NCBI GenBank assembly: GCA_002753735.1
Contig: PEAN01000037.1
Location: 1 to 36,648 of the forward strand
DNA from: Magnetococcales bacterium DCbin4
GTDB taxonomy: Bacteria; Pseudomonadota; Magnetococcia; Magnetococcales; UBA8363
DNA: 36,648 nt
Direction: 5' to 3'
In this document: positions 1 through 8,638 of the stretch, one piece after another
How positions within the stretch are numbered: position 1 is the stretch's first letter
Layout: each line of letters opens with the position of its first letter
Translations under genes and position numbers: made by a program
Notes under the pieces: model-generated
The model's input: the letters and a program-made list of their open reading frames with translations, nothing else
Database searches by the model: none
Told to the model about the DNA's origin: nothing

Positions 1-41
1 AAAAACCACGCGGGAAGATCGCTTCGGGTGAAATGGCGCGT

Positions 42-150
42 AAAAAACAAAATCAAAATCAAAGTCAAAGTCCTGGGGGCAATCCCTTAAGCCCCCTTTT
101 TTCTTTCAATAATTTTTCGAGTGTCAACAATCCCTGATTAATGAATGTGA
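42..150 (+). repeat. Dispersed modular repeat, copy A (hexamer tract plus terminator-like hairpin)
   Basis: An A-rich tract of AAAATC/AAAGTC-type hexamers (about 46-72) is followed by a hairpin with arms GGGGGC (75-80) and GCCCCC (91-96), a 10-nt loop, and T6 (97-102). The tail starting CTTTCAATAAT and the later TGTCAACA are also found in the copy next to secD. The hairpin and T-run have the form of a rho-independent terminator on the plus strand, probably ending a gene that lies left of the window. Related copies are at 11828-12160 and 31899-32095. Confidence 0.75.
75..102 (+). terminator. Intrinsic terminator-like hairpin within repeat copy A
   Basis: A perfect 6-bp GC stem (75-80 with 91-96) closes a 10-nt loop and is followed by six T. 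It lies 70 bp before the msrQ start, so msrQ probably has its own promoter between 103 and 172 or depends on read-through. Confidence 0.7.
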
Positions 151-172
151 CAAAGTAGAAATAAGGTAGGCC

Positions 173-808
173 ATGCGTATTCTGACCGGGATATGGGTGC
201 TGATGGGACTCCTCCCCTTGGGGTGGATGCTGCACGGGGCCTGGACAGAAACTCTGGGGGCCAATCCGATTGAACGCATCCTCCGTGTCAGTGGCGATTG
301 GACCCTGTGGCTGTTGCTGTTCACCTTGAGTCTGGCGTTACTGCGCCAGGTGCCAGGATGTGCCGGTATCCTGCGCTGGCGGCGCATGGCGGGGTTGTTC
401 ACCTTCTTTTATGCCGCGTTGCATCTGTCAAGCTATGTGGTGCTGGACAAATTTTTTGCTTGGCAGGACATCCTGCTGGATCTACGTAAACGACCCTATA
501 TCACCTTGGGAATGACTGCATTTGTTCTGTTACTCCCTTTGGCCATGACCTCCACGCGGGGGTGGATGAAACGCCTGGGAAAATACTGGAAACGGTTACA
601 TCGTTTGGTTTATATCGCAGCCATTCTGGGAGTGGGCCACTTCTTTCTGATGGTCAAGGCTGATTGGCGTTCGCCAGCCCTGCATGGTGGCGTGCTGCTG
701 TTGCTGTTGGGTTGGAGGGTGTGGACCAGAAGATCGGTAGCCCCATCGCACATGTTCACGCCAGGAAATGTGCGACAGAACCAAACTATTGGTAGTCAAA
801 TTCATTGA
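173..808 (+). CDS. msrQ: MsrQ, haem-binding membrane subunit of the MsrPQ methionine sulfoxide reductase
   Basis: MsrQ is the inner-membrane b-type cytochrome that passes electrons to periplasmic MsrP for repair of oxidised methionines. The 211-residue product has about six membrane segments and the ferric-reductase-like pattern. Candidate haem ligands are His84 (in ALHLSSYVV), His143 and His156 (in GVGHFF), spaced as in the YedZ/MsrQ family. Length fits the family. The ATG follows AAGGTAGGCC. msrP usually precedes msrQ, but here the upstream side is a terminator-like repeat, so msrP is not directly coupled on that side; it may be elsewhere. The 3' end overlaps the convergent downstream gene by 23 bp. 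Family assignment is firm; its partner is not visible. Confidence 0.9.
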   Translation: MRILTGIWVLMGLLPLGWMLHGAWTETLGANPIERILRVSGDWTLWLLLFTLSLALLRQVPGCAGILRWRRMAGLFTFFYAALHLSSYVVLDKFFAWQDILLDLRKRPYITLGMTAFVLLLPLAMTSTRGWMKRLGKYWKRLHRLVYIAAILGVGHFFLMVKADWRSPALHGGVLLLLLGWRVWTRRSVAPSHMFTPGNVRQNQTIGSQIH

Positions 809-1928
809 CCCGCCATTGATCCATGTTTTGCACAATTTCCTGCAAAATTTCCATTCTGAATACCCTGAAGATCACCTTGGGATCGATTCCGGCATCCAAA
901 ATTCCAATCTGTTGCAAAAATTTCAACTTCCTTGCAATCGATCCATCGGGTTGCAAACTTTCCGGAGGGATCATGGTCATGGGAAGGGGATCCAACAGGT
1001 CACGGTTGAGAATCACCTGGCATTGACTCACGCTGAGAGGATAGGATTCCTTGAGAAACGCTTCCGCCAGGGCAATATGCCATTGGCAGGCTTGGTAGGA
1101 ATGTTCCTGGCTTCGGCCCATCCAACGAACCGCACGAAGATTGGCGGCGGTCAGAAGCTTGACAATCTCCGGATGGCCATCAAAGATGGACTTTGAGAAA
1201 TAAAGATAACTATAGGTCAACGCACGGTACAGTACCGTTAGATCCTCGATCTGATCCGTCGCCAGCGTGACGGTCGGTTCCCAGATGGCAAAAGCGTCGA
1301 TGGTCCCCTTTTTCATGGCATCGATCATCTGATTCACTGGCATCTTGACCAGTTGAACATCTTTTTCGACGAGGTTATTCAATGCCAAACCATGAAGCAA
1401 AACCTGGTGGGCCGAAGACCCGGGGGCAACACCGATGCGCCGCCCCTTGAGCTGATCCATCGAAAACAGATGACGCGCGACTACCGAAGCAAATGCAGTC
1501 TTGACCTGAGCCGTGATGACAATTGGAATGTTTGCGGCTGCCTTGATGACCGGCATGTCGCCGGCCCACATGAACTCCAATGCCCCGGAAAAAAGAAAGG
1601 TATTGATGTCCCCCCCCTCCAGAAACGGATGAAACTTCAGACTTTTCCCGAGTTCATCCAACTGCCGTAGAAGGATGCGATCCCGCATCATGACCGCAGG
1701 AATGGTTCCTGAGGGAATGGAGATCGGCTGATAACCGACATCGATCAAAGGGCCTTCCGGTGTTCCGAAGACATAGCTCGCGTATCGATTGTTTTTTCCC
1801 CCGTCATCAGGTTGGGATACAACGCTGCCTCCTGTTCGGAATTGCATCGTATGGCCAGCGAACAGCCACAGGCATGCTCCGACCACCAACAAACCAAACA
1901 GGACCAGCATACCTTTGCGTACAAACAT
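786..1928 (-). CDS. ABC-type substrate-binding protein, NMT1/SsuA/THI5-like
   Basis: This is a 380-residue periplasmic-binding-protein-like product. It has an N-terminal hydrophobic signal or anchor (about residues 5-25), then an SsuA/NMT1 fold with characteristic stretches such as LKGRRIGVAPGSSAHQVL and GTIDAFAIWEP. The family binds small solutes such as sulfonates, taurine, nitrate or thiamine precursors; the ligand cannot be told here. The frame stays open to 2153, but I chose the ATG at 1928 because AGGGGGGAG lies 4-6 nt upstream and the signal sequence follows directly. No permease or ATPase gene is adjacent, so it is an orphan that may pair with a distant transporter or a sensor. It converges on msrQ with a short overlap. 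Confidence 0.8.
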   Translation of the reverse strand: MFVRKGMLVLFGLLVVGACLWLFAGHTMQFRTGGSVVSQPDDGGKNNRYASYVFGTPEGPLIDVGYQPISIPSGTIPAVMMRDRILLRQLDELGKSLKFHPFLEGGDINTFLFSGALEFMWAGDMPVIKAAANIPIVITAQVKTAFASVVARHLFSMDQLKGRRIGVAPGSSAHQVLLHGLALNNLVEKDVQLVKMPVNQMIDAMKKGTIDAFAIWEPTVTLATDQIEDLTVLYRALTYSYLYFSKSIFDGHPEIVKLLTAANLRAVRWMGRSQEHSYQACQWHIALAEAFLKESYPLSVSQCQVILNRDLLDPLPMTMIPPESLQPDGSIARKLKFLQQIGILDAGIDPKVIFRVFRMEILQEIVQNMDQWRVNEFDYQ

Positions 1929-2153
1929 GATCTCCCCCCTTTGGGCTTCCATGTTGACCAGGCATGAGTCGCATGTGAACGGTTCCGTAAACGGACCATT
2001 TCTATTAATTATAATTGTCCGTCCATTGTAGCCGAACCAGACGGACATGCCAAATATTTTTTTATTTTTCCAGAAGATGAGGAGGATATGTTCAAGGTGG
2101 GCAAGATCGATCCGATCCGATTCCATCATCATCAATCTTAACATTGATAACAA

Positions 2154-2181
2154 TTGACATGATAATTATTTATTTTATCAT
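2154..2181. promoter_or_regulatory. AT-rich palindrome with overlapping promoter-like boxes
   Basis: Arms ATGATAA (2159-2165) and TTATCAT (2175-2181) form an inverted repeat with a 9-nt centre. TTGACA (2154-2159) and TATCAT (2176-2181) are separated by 16 nt, a good sigma-70-like match reading plus. No plus-strand gene follows, so it may drive an antisense or small transcript, or the palindrome may be an operator (loosely Fur-like) for the minus-strand binding-protein gene, whose start is about 230 bp away. Otherwise 1929-2230 holds no gene that I can support. Confidence 0.35.
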
Positions 2182-2230
2182 GAGCTGCCAGTAAAGCCAT
2201 TCCAAATGCCCGTTACGGGTTCCCACCCGA

Positions 2231-2262
2231 AAAAAATACCGGGAGGAGATGACCTCCCCCCG
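2231..2262 (-). terminator. Intrinsic terminator of the rhodanese gene
   Basis: On the minus strand, arms GGGAGG and CCTCCC (2253-2258 with 2241-2246) enclose a 6-nt loop, and a T-rich run follows (complement of 2231-2237). It lies about 30 bp beyond the rhodanese stop codon. Confidence 0.75.
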
Positions 2263-2292
2263 GACTCTTGGCCCCCACCCCACCATGATCGG

Positions 2293-2925
2293 TTATTTCA
2301 CCAGCGGCAAACCTGCGTCCACCCAGTCCTGGTTACCACCACGGAACCAATAGATTTTACCCGGGTATTGGATTTCCTGAAGTGCCTTGATCCCCTGAGG
2401 GCTTTGACCACACCACCAGCCATTGCAGAAGACGATGATGTCCTTGTCTTCCAACTTTTTCACCTTGGCCTTCGCCTTGGTGGCACTGGAGGTCAAATCG
2501 CTGTAGGGAAGGTTGACGGATCCCGGAATCGTCCCCTTTTCAAACCAGTCAGGCGTTCTCATATCGACAATCAGTATTTTGCCACTGTTGATATCAGCCG
2601 CCATTTTGACAAAATCTTCCATCTTGAACAGGGTTGCGCCCGCGACCTCCTCTGGCTGAACACAGAAAGGTTTGCATTTGCGAACCGAGGGATCCTTGAA
2701 ATCGTCGGGAACGGGTGTTGCCCGATCCTGCTTCATCTCATGACCATTCAAGGTAAACGGAGCCAGCGTAACCCCCTTGGCATAGGATTGCTCTTTGTCA
2801 GCCACCTCCTTTCCCAGAGGAACCCCATCGGTTGCAGCCCCCTCAGCCGCCAGGACCGATGAGCTCCAACCCAACATGGCCGCAAAAATCGCACCCACCA
2901 TCCACAAACCTTTTTTGTATATCAT
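2293..2925 (-). CDS. Periplasmic rhodanese-domain protein
   Basis: The product has 210 residues. A signal peptide (about 1-27, ending SSVLAA) is followed by a short region with a Cys pair at 84 and 88 (CKPFC), then a rhodanese domain (about 100-208). The substrate loop begins at Cys167 in VFCNGWWCG, so a second Cys (172) sits in the catalytic loop. Rhodanese domains carry persulfide sulfur on the loop Cys, or act as redox or binding modules; the true substrate is unknown. DMRTPDWFEKGTIPGSVNLPY is the usual first-half rhodanese signature. The ATG is preceded by GGGAGAG. A terminator follows the gene, so it looks monocistronic. Confidence 0.85.
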   Translation of the reverse strand: MIYKKGLWMVGAIFAAMLGWSSSVLAAEGAATDGVPLGKEVADKEQSYAKGVTLAPFTLNGHEMKQDRATPVPDDFKDPSVRKCKPFCVQPEEVAGATLFKMEDFVKMAADINSGKILIVDMRTPDWFEKGTIPGSVNLPYSDLTSSATKAKAKVKKLEDKDIIVFCNGWWCGQSPQGIKALQEIQYPGKIYWFRGGNQDWVDAGLPLVK

Positions 2926-3304
2926 GTTCCACTCTCCCGTCGGATTAACTGCGTTCTAGCACATGAAACTTGCTCACCCCCCTTACGGACACCACCTTTT
3001 TTTCCTGCTTCATGATTGGTTCTAAGCCCAAATTATGGGCAAATGCTAGAAGATTCCATCCTTATACCTCATTAAAAAATTTTAATTTACTAAGTTCATA
3101 CAGGGTGAGAATATGTAAATAAGGTTCAATTTCAAAGATTATCATGGAAAAAATCGCCCAAAGCGGCACTATTTCTTTCATTCCCAACAGTGCAGTCACC
3201 CGTTAAAGCACAAATATTCAACGTTATTTTCTTGTGCCCTTTGCATCACATTCAATACGGAACAACAGGCACTGGACAAACAGAGAAGAGTTTCTTCATG
3301 ATCA
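2926..3304. other. Intergenic region between divergent rhodanese and histidine kinase genes
   Basis: This 379-bp AT-rich stretch separates two divergent genes and must hold both promoters. The most noticeable element is the inverted repeat GCCCA-AATTA-TGGGC (3026-3040), a candidate operator. I see no convincing sigma-54 promoter (TGGCAC-N5-TTGC) and no RNA gene. Confidence 0.4.
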
Positions 3305-6190
3305 TTGATCGTGTGCTTCATCCCCCTGTGCAAAGATAAGGCTCCTGCCGTGCCATCTCCCGCTCCTTCCAGCATTACCACACGATTCATCGTAACCTTC
3401 AGTCTGTTGTTCATTATCATATTTGCCATCTCCACCTGGATATTCATGCATGGATTTCCAGGAAGCACCTTTTTGGGATGGAGTGGAGATGAAAGAAATC
3501 AAGCCATTCATACGATCAACATCCTAGCCGACATGCAAAAAACAAGAATACTGCATATGTTCAAGGAGTTACGTACGGATGCCGGGTTCCTTGCCCAGGA
3601 CCGGTTCATGAAGGAGACCCTGAACGAAGAACTCCTGCCCAAACCTTCTGATCCACCCGAAGCCATCTCCTCATCGACGTTTCATGATGCCCATGGCCCT
3701 TACCTGGAGACCTGGTTGCGGGAATTTCAATCCGACGCCCCGTTCTACCAGGACATTCACATTCTGCATATGCAAACGGGTCAGATCATCGCCTCCACCA
3801 ACCCGAGAATGCTCCACCAGGTTTTGCTCACACCCGAATTCATTGAGCGGGTCAAGACGACACGGCAGGATTACATTGGCGGTTTCACCCCGATCCCCGC
3901 CCCCAAGACCTTTTTTGTAGGGTGTCCCATGTTTCTGACCCGGGAAGACCCCTTGGCGTTGGTCGTGCTGGAAATTTCGCTGCAATCCTTTCTCCAGCCC
4001 ATTCATGCCTTCACCAAGGGTCCGTGGCGCACATCGGTGGAGACCATCCTTGTCGATGAACGCGGTTTGAATCTATTCCATCCAGATGAAACCAGGAACG
4101 TCAACGAGCAGGATTTCCTGGACAACGACAACATCAGCTTGTTGCCCTCAAAAATCGCCGCCAATGGTCAAGAAGGATTCATCGAGACCCAGGATCAACA
4201 CAACATCTCCGTGCTGGCCGGCTACCGCCACATCCGCCTGTTTTCCGAATGGAGCTGGGGATTGGTCATCCAGATGGGACGTGATGACCTGATGCAACCG
4301 ATGTCCACCGCCTTCGGCTTTGCCTGGTTTATCGGCTGCATGGCGACCGGAGCCTTTATCCTCGTCGCCTTCATCCTGACCCGCCGGCTGACCCGTCCCT
4401 TGCGTCAACTCACCGAAGCAGCCCATCAATTGACGGCGGGTCATCGACATGTCCGCAGTCAGCACAGCGGCACGGATGAAGTCGGCGTTCTGGCCAAAGC
4501 GTTCGACACCATGGCCGAGGAAGTAACCAGAACCCTGGATCATCTGGAACGGACCGTCGCCCATCGTACCATTGCCCTGGCCAGGGAACTGGACATCAGA
4601 AAGCAGCAACAACAAGCGCAACAGGTCATCGAAACATCGCTCAAGGAAAGTGAACATCGATACCGCTCCCTGGTCGATACCATGACCGCCGGTGTCGCCG
4701 TCTACGAAGCGGTGGAAGGAGGAAATGATTTCGTCATCCGGGACATCAACCGGATGGGAGAACATCTGACCCGGCTCGAAAAACAAGCGATCATCGGCAG
4801 CAGAGTCACAGAAGTCTTTCCAGGGATCTTCGAATTCGGCCTGCTCACGGTATTCCAACACGTCTACAGGACTTCACTTCCTGCCAGCCATCCTGTCGCG
4901 CTCTACAGCGATCAACGACTGGAACAATGGTTTGAAAATCGTGTTTACAAGCTCCCTTCCGGCGAAATTGTTGCCATTTTCGATGACATCTCCGAACGCA
5001 AGCTGGCTGAAGATGCATTAAAACTGGTCCAATTCTCAGTCGACAACACCCATGATGCCATGCTGTGGTTCACTCAGACAGGCCGTATCCTCCGAACCAA
5101 CCGGGCCGCTTCAGAGATGCTTGGATATTCCCAGGAAGAATTGCTCACCTTGTCGGCGAGCGATCTCCACGAAGAGATGACCCGGGAGGCATGGAATCAA
5201 TCCTGGAGGGAAATTCAGCAAACAGGAACCCGGATCTACATGGCCAACCTGCGTCGCCGGGATCGTTCCCAATTCCCGGTGGAAATCAGCGCCAGCTACC
5301 TGCAAGGAGAACACACCAAGCCCGACCATTTGTTCATCAGTGTCCGCGACATCACCGAACGCATACGCGGCGAAAAAGAAAAACAAACCCTGGAACAAAT
5401 GGCGTTCCACCGTGAACGTCTTGCCACCATCGGCACTCTGGCGGCAGGGGTGGCCCATGAAATCAACAATCCCAATAATGCCATCCTGTTCAACGCAGTC
5501 ATGCTCCAGGGGTTTTGGCCCGATCTCGAACTGCTGCTGCGCCAGGCCATGGACGAACATGGCGATTTTCTGCTGGCCGATTTACCCGCTTCCGAAAGTT
5601 TAATCACCCTTCCCCGACTGTTTGAAGGGATTCGAAAAAGTTCCGAACGGATCCAGAGCATCATCGGCAATCTCAAACATCTTTCCCGGCAAAATCCCAC
5701 CCCCATCAGCAAACCTGTTGAAATCAATACTGTTCTTCGAGAAACCACGGTCATTCTTCAAGGACAGATCACTCGCCATACCGATCATTTTCACATGCAG
5801 CTCCTGGATCAACCCGTCATGGTTCCGGGAAACAGCCAGCAGTTGGAACAGGTATTCATCAACCTGGTATTAAATGCCCTGCAATCCCTCCCCAATCGCA
5901 ACCATGCCGTCCGCGTTTCCATGGTACGGGAACCCGATTCCAGCAAGGTTCAAGTGATCATCTCCGATGAAGGGATCGGGATTCCCGAGGAACACATGGG
6001 ACAGCTGACCAACCCCTTTTTCACCACCAAATTGGAACAGGATGGCACCGGACTGGGTTTATCCATTGCCAATTCCATCATTGTCAATCATAGCGGTCAA
6101 CTGTCCTTTGAATCCCGGGAACAACGTGGAACCATCGTCACAGTCACTTTGCCCACCATTGTCATGCAAAAACGGGGAGACCACCCATGA
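3305..6190 (+). CDS. Membrane sensor histidine kinase, Cache-HAMP-PAS-PAS-HisKA-HATPase
   Basis: The product is about 961 residues. TM1 is at about 27-47, a Cache-type periplasmic sensor at about 50-330, TM2 at 335-358, HAMP at 359-411, PAS at about 450-565 and PAS/PAC at about 570-690. The kinase core has an H-box with phosphorylatable His718 (GVAHEINNP), an N-box at 851-860 (FINLVLNALQ), G1 (DEGIGIP, 888-894) and G2 (GTGLGLS, 914-920). It is an NtrB/DctB-style kinase expected to phosphorylate the next gene's product, whose ATG overlaps this stop by 4 nt. The start is uncertain: TTG at 3305 is the longest, while GTG at 3350 has AAGG about 8 nt upstream and keeps TM1. The ATG at 3298 is out of frame. 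The ligand is unknown. Confidence 0.9.
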   Translation: MIVCFIPLCKDKAPAVPSPAPSSITTRFIVTFSLLFIIIFAISTWIFMHGFPGSTFLGWSGDERNQAIHTINILADMQKTRILHMFKELRTDAGFLAQDRFMKETLNEELLPKPSDPPEAISSSTFHDAHGPYLETWLREFQSDAPFYQDIHILHMQTGQIIASTNPRMLHQVLLTPEFIERVKTTRQDYIGGFTPIPAPKTFFVGCPMFLTREDPLALVVLEISLQSFLQPIHAFTKGPWRTSVETILVDERGLNLFHPDETRNVNEQDFLDNDNISLLPSKIAANGQEGFIETQDQHNISVLAGYRHIRLFSEWSWGLVIQMGRDDLMQPMSTAFGFAWFIGCMATGAFILVAFILTRRLTRPLRQLTEAAHQLTAGHRHVRSQHSGTDEVGVLAKAFDTMAEEVTRTLDHLERTVAHRTIALARELDIRKQQQQAQQVIETSLKESEHRYRSLVDTMTAGVAVYEAVEGGNDFVIRDINRMGEHLTRLEKQAIIGSRVTEVFPGIFEFGLLTVFQHVYRTSLPASHPVALYSDQRLEQWFENRVYKLPSGEIVAIFDDISERKLAEDALKLVQFSVDNTHDAMLWFTQTGRILRTNRAASEMLGYSQEELLTLSASDLHEEMTREAWNQSWREIQQTGTRIYMANLRRRDRSQFPVEISASYLQGEHTKPDHLFISVRDITERIRGEKEKQTLEQMAFHRERLATIGTLAAGVAHEINNPNNAILFNAVMLQGFWPDLELLLRQAMDEHGDFLLADLPASESLITLPRLFEGIRKSSERIQSIIGNLKHLSRQNPTPISKPVEINTVLRETTVILQGQITRHTDHFHMQLLDQPVMVPGNSQQLEQVFINLVLNALQSLPNRNHAVRVSMVREPDSSKVQVIISDEGIGIPEEHMGQLTNPFFTTKLEQDGTGLGLSIANSIIVNHSGQLSFESREQRGTIVTVTLPTIVMQKRGDHP

Positions 6191-7617
6191 AAGGCACCGA
6201 CAACCGGAACCCTCCCATCATTCTGGTGGACGACGAGGAGGAAATCCTGTTCAGTTCCAAAACCCAGTTACGGCTGGCCGGAATCGATCCGGTCGTCACC
6301 ATGAACGATGGTCGCGAATTGATCAGCTTCATCGATACCCATGGTGCGGCCCTGGTGGTTCTTGACCTGATGATGCCCCATTGTTCGGGTGAAGAACTGC
6401 TCAAGGAGTTGATGCAACGATTTCCCGCGATTCAAGTCATCATCATGACCGCCAACCAGGATATCGAACGCGCCGTCGCCTGCATCAAGGAGGGGGCCTC
6501 CGATTATCTGGTCAAACCCGTCGAAAACAATCGTTTCGTCGCCGCAATCAGACAATTGATGGAAGTCCGCCGGTTGCGCCAGGAAGTTGGAACCCTCAAG
6601 GAAGCATTGTTTTCAGAAAAACAGACCCATCACAAGGCATTTGCCACCATGCTCACCCAGAGCAAGACGATGCATCGCATTTTTCAATATGCCGAAGCCA
6701 TCGCCCCCTCTCAGGAACCGGTCCTGGTCATGGGAGAAACCGGAGTGGGAAAGGAACTGATGATCCAGGCCATTCACACGTTGAGCGGTCGTATGGGACC
6801 GTTGATCCCGGTCAATGTTGCCGGCCTCGATGACACCATGTTTTCCGATACCCTGTTCGGCCACCGGAAAGGGGCCTATTCAGGTGCCACGGAACATCGC
6901 AAAGGACTGATCAGCCAAGCCCAGGGAGGATCACTGTTCCTCGATGAGATTGGCGACCTGACCCCGACCTCGCAGGTCAAACTATTGCGCCTGATCCAGG
7001 ACCGGCGCTATTACCCCCTGGGATCCGATCTGGCCCAACAAACCGATGCCAGAATCCTGTGCGCCACCCACCGGGATCTGAGCACCCGCATGAAAAACAA
7101 TTTATTTCGTTCCGATCTTTATTTCCGCCTGTCAGCGCATCAACTCACCCTGCCCCCGTTGCGGGATCGCAAAGAGGATCTCCCCCTCTTGACGCGACAT
7201 TTTCTCCAGGAAGCATCGGAAAACCTGAAAAAACCGGTTCCCGGTCTACCTCATGAACTGTTCAATCTTCTCTACGCCCATGATTTCCCGGGAAATATTC
7301 GTGAACTGCGGGCCATGATTCATGACGCCTTGGCCCGGCATGGTACGGGCACTCTGTCCTTGACCAGCCTGAAGGCAACCATCGCAAATCGGAATGCGAA
7401 CCCGCTGAACCACACGACATTGGATGCCCTGCCTCCAAGAATCAGTTTTCATGGCCGTCTCCCCACCATTCAGGAAGCAGAAGAATTTCTCATTCAGGCA
7501 GCCTTGGAGCTCGCGCATGGCAACAAAAGCCTCGCAGCCACCCTGTTGGGGATCACCCGGCAAACCCTGAACAACAAACTCCGTCGGCAGGAAGAGGAAG
7601 AATCATCGCGATTTTGA
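6187..7617 (+). CDS. Sigma-54-dependent response regulator, NtrC family
   Basis: The product has 476 residues. The receiver domain (about 10-125) carries the acidic pocket at 15-17 and phospho-acceptor Asp60 (VVLDLMMP), with Lys110 in LVKPV. The AAA+ domain (about 155-390) has Walker A GETGVGKE (183-190) and Walker B GSLFLDE (248-254). The sigma-54 contact loop reads GAYSGA (229-234) instead of the usual GAFTGA. A Fis-type helix-turn-helix closes the protein (about 444-467, NKSLAATLLGITRQTLNNK). It activates RNA polymerase-sigma-54 at promoters that cannot be seen here. The ATGA overlap with the kinase marks them as a cognate pair. Targets are unknown; the TAXI lipoprotein and the pilus genes are neighbours, not demonstrated targets. 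Confidence 0.93.
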   Translation: MKGTDNRNPPIILVDDEEEILFSSKTQLRLAGIDPVVTMNDGRELISFIDTHGAALVVLDLMMPHCSGEELLKELMQRFPAIQVIIMTANQDIERAVACIKEGASDYLVKPVENNRFVAAIRQLMEVRRLRQEVGTLKEALFSEKQTHHKAFATMLTQSKTMHRIFQYAEAIAPSQEPVLVMGETGVGKELMIQAIHTLSGRMGPLIPVNVAGLDDTMFSDTLFGHRKGAYSGATEHRKGLISQAQGGSLFLDEIGDLTPTSQVKLLRLIQDRRYYPLGSDLAQQTDARILCATHRDLSTRMKNNLFRSDLYFRLSAHQLTLPPLRDRKEDLPLLTRHFLQEASENLKKPVPGLPHELFNLLYAHDFPGNIRELRAMIHDALARHGTGTLSLTSLKATIANRNANPLNHTTLDALPPRISFHGRLPTIQEAEEFLIQAALELAHGNKSLAATLLGITRQTLNNKLRRQEEEESSRF

Positions 7618-7621
7618 GCGT

Positions 7622-8638
7622 TCAGGGACCCTGTTTCCCCTCGATGGAAAACCACCCCTTTTCCGCATAATACTTCAAGGCACCATTGTGGTAGGGGACA
7701 CTGAACTGTGGCAGCATCTCTTTGGGTGACAGGTGATGGAAGGCGGGGTGATTTTGACGAAGTTCATCCAGATGCTCAAACACCCCCTCAGCGATCAGAT
7801 GAGCCGCCTTCTCAGACACATCAATGGTCGTCAGAACCCACAGACGCACCCCAAACGAGGGAACCGACGTACTGACCCCGGGATAGATCGCCCCTGGAAT
7901 GACCGCCCTGTCATAGTAGGAGCGTTCATCCACCATTTTTTCGATGCAGCTTTCCGTCAAGGGAAGAACCCCCAAAGGGTGCGCCCGTGCCACAATCGTC
8001 AAGGCGTCGTCAGGGTGGCTCAACAGGGAAAAAAACGAATCGCTGGCACGACGGCTCAACCCCTGAGAAAGCCGCTCCATTTTCTTGTCATCGACAAGCG
8101 TCAAATCGGAGGTGGAAATCTTACAGGTTTTGAGCAGTTCCAGGACCACCCGTTCATTATCCGGTTCTGAAATATCGACATGAATCTTCCTGCCGGAAAC
8201 CGATCTGAAGGTGGTTACATCAGCATCCTTGGGAACGACCAGGGTCACGACCTCCTGGTTCAACGCAAACAAGACTCTAAGCTTGGTAAACCGCTCCTTG
8301 AACGGAGCCTGACCGTACCAGGCGCGATACACCGTATCCGCCCGGGCAATACCAAACTCAACCTTTCCCTCCTGCAGCGCCAGAAGATTATGGGTTGATC
8401 CATCACTGACCAACGATTCACAGGGAATCTTTCCCGTTTCCTTGCCCTTGGCCAAGGTCTGACAAATGGCATTCCCAGCGATGTAGAAAAGACTGGCCTG
8501 ACTGCCCGACCCCAGACTGATTCGCTCGATGATCTGTTCATCAGCAGTCTCGACTTTGTCTTCCCCGTGAAAACAGGCGGAAAGAAAAACCTGACTGGCA
8601 ACGACCAAAACTCTGACCAGGATTCCGATCATTCCCAT
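7622..8638 (-). CDS. TAXI-family TRAP transporter solute-binding lipoprotein
   Basis: The product is about 338 residues. The signal peptide ends in a lipobox (LSAC), so it is predicted to be a lipoprotein. The body matches the TAXI solute-binding family: SLGSGSQASLFYIAGNAICQTL near the N-terminus and then a QEGKVEFGIARADTVYRAW-type segment. Relatives feed TRAP transporters with carboxylates or amino acids such as glutamate. I chose ATG 8638 because TGAGG lies 6 nt upstream; a TTG at 8650 is possible. No TRAP membrane subunit is nearby. It is convergent with the sigma-54 regulator with a gap of only 4 bp, so it may serve as a periplasmic binding partner of the adjacent Cache kinase (inference). 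Confidence 0.85.
   Translation of the reverse strand: MGMIGILVRVLVVASQVFLSACFHGEDKVETADEQIIERISLGSGSQASLFYIAGNAICQTLAKGKETGKIPCESLVSDGSTHNLLALQEGKVEFGIARADTVYRAWYGQAPFKERFTKLRVLFALNQEVVTLVVPKDADVTTFRSVSGRKIHVDISEPDNERVVLELLKTCKISTSDLTLVDDKKMERLSQGLSRRASDSFFSLLSHPDDALTIVARAHPLGVLPLTESCIEKMVDERSYYDRAVIPGAIYPGVSTSVPSFGVRLWVLTTIDVSEKAAHLIAEGVFEHLDELRQNHPAFHHLSPKEMLPQFSVPYHNGALKYYAEKGWFSIEGKQGP

Noticed and set aside
1929-2153. 75-residue extension of the binding protein
   Set aside because: It contains no signal-like or domain feature, and a very good ribosome site precedes ATG 1928.
2954-3051. Inverted 8-mers TTCTAGCA (2954-2961) and TGCTAGAA (3044-3051)
   Set aside because: An 8-bp inverted pair is expected about once by chance in a stretch of this size.
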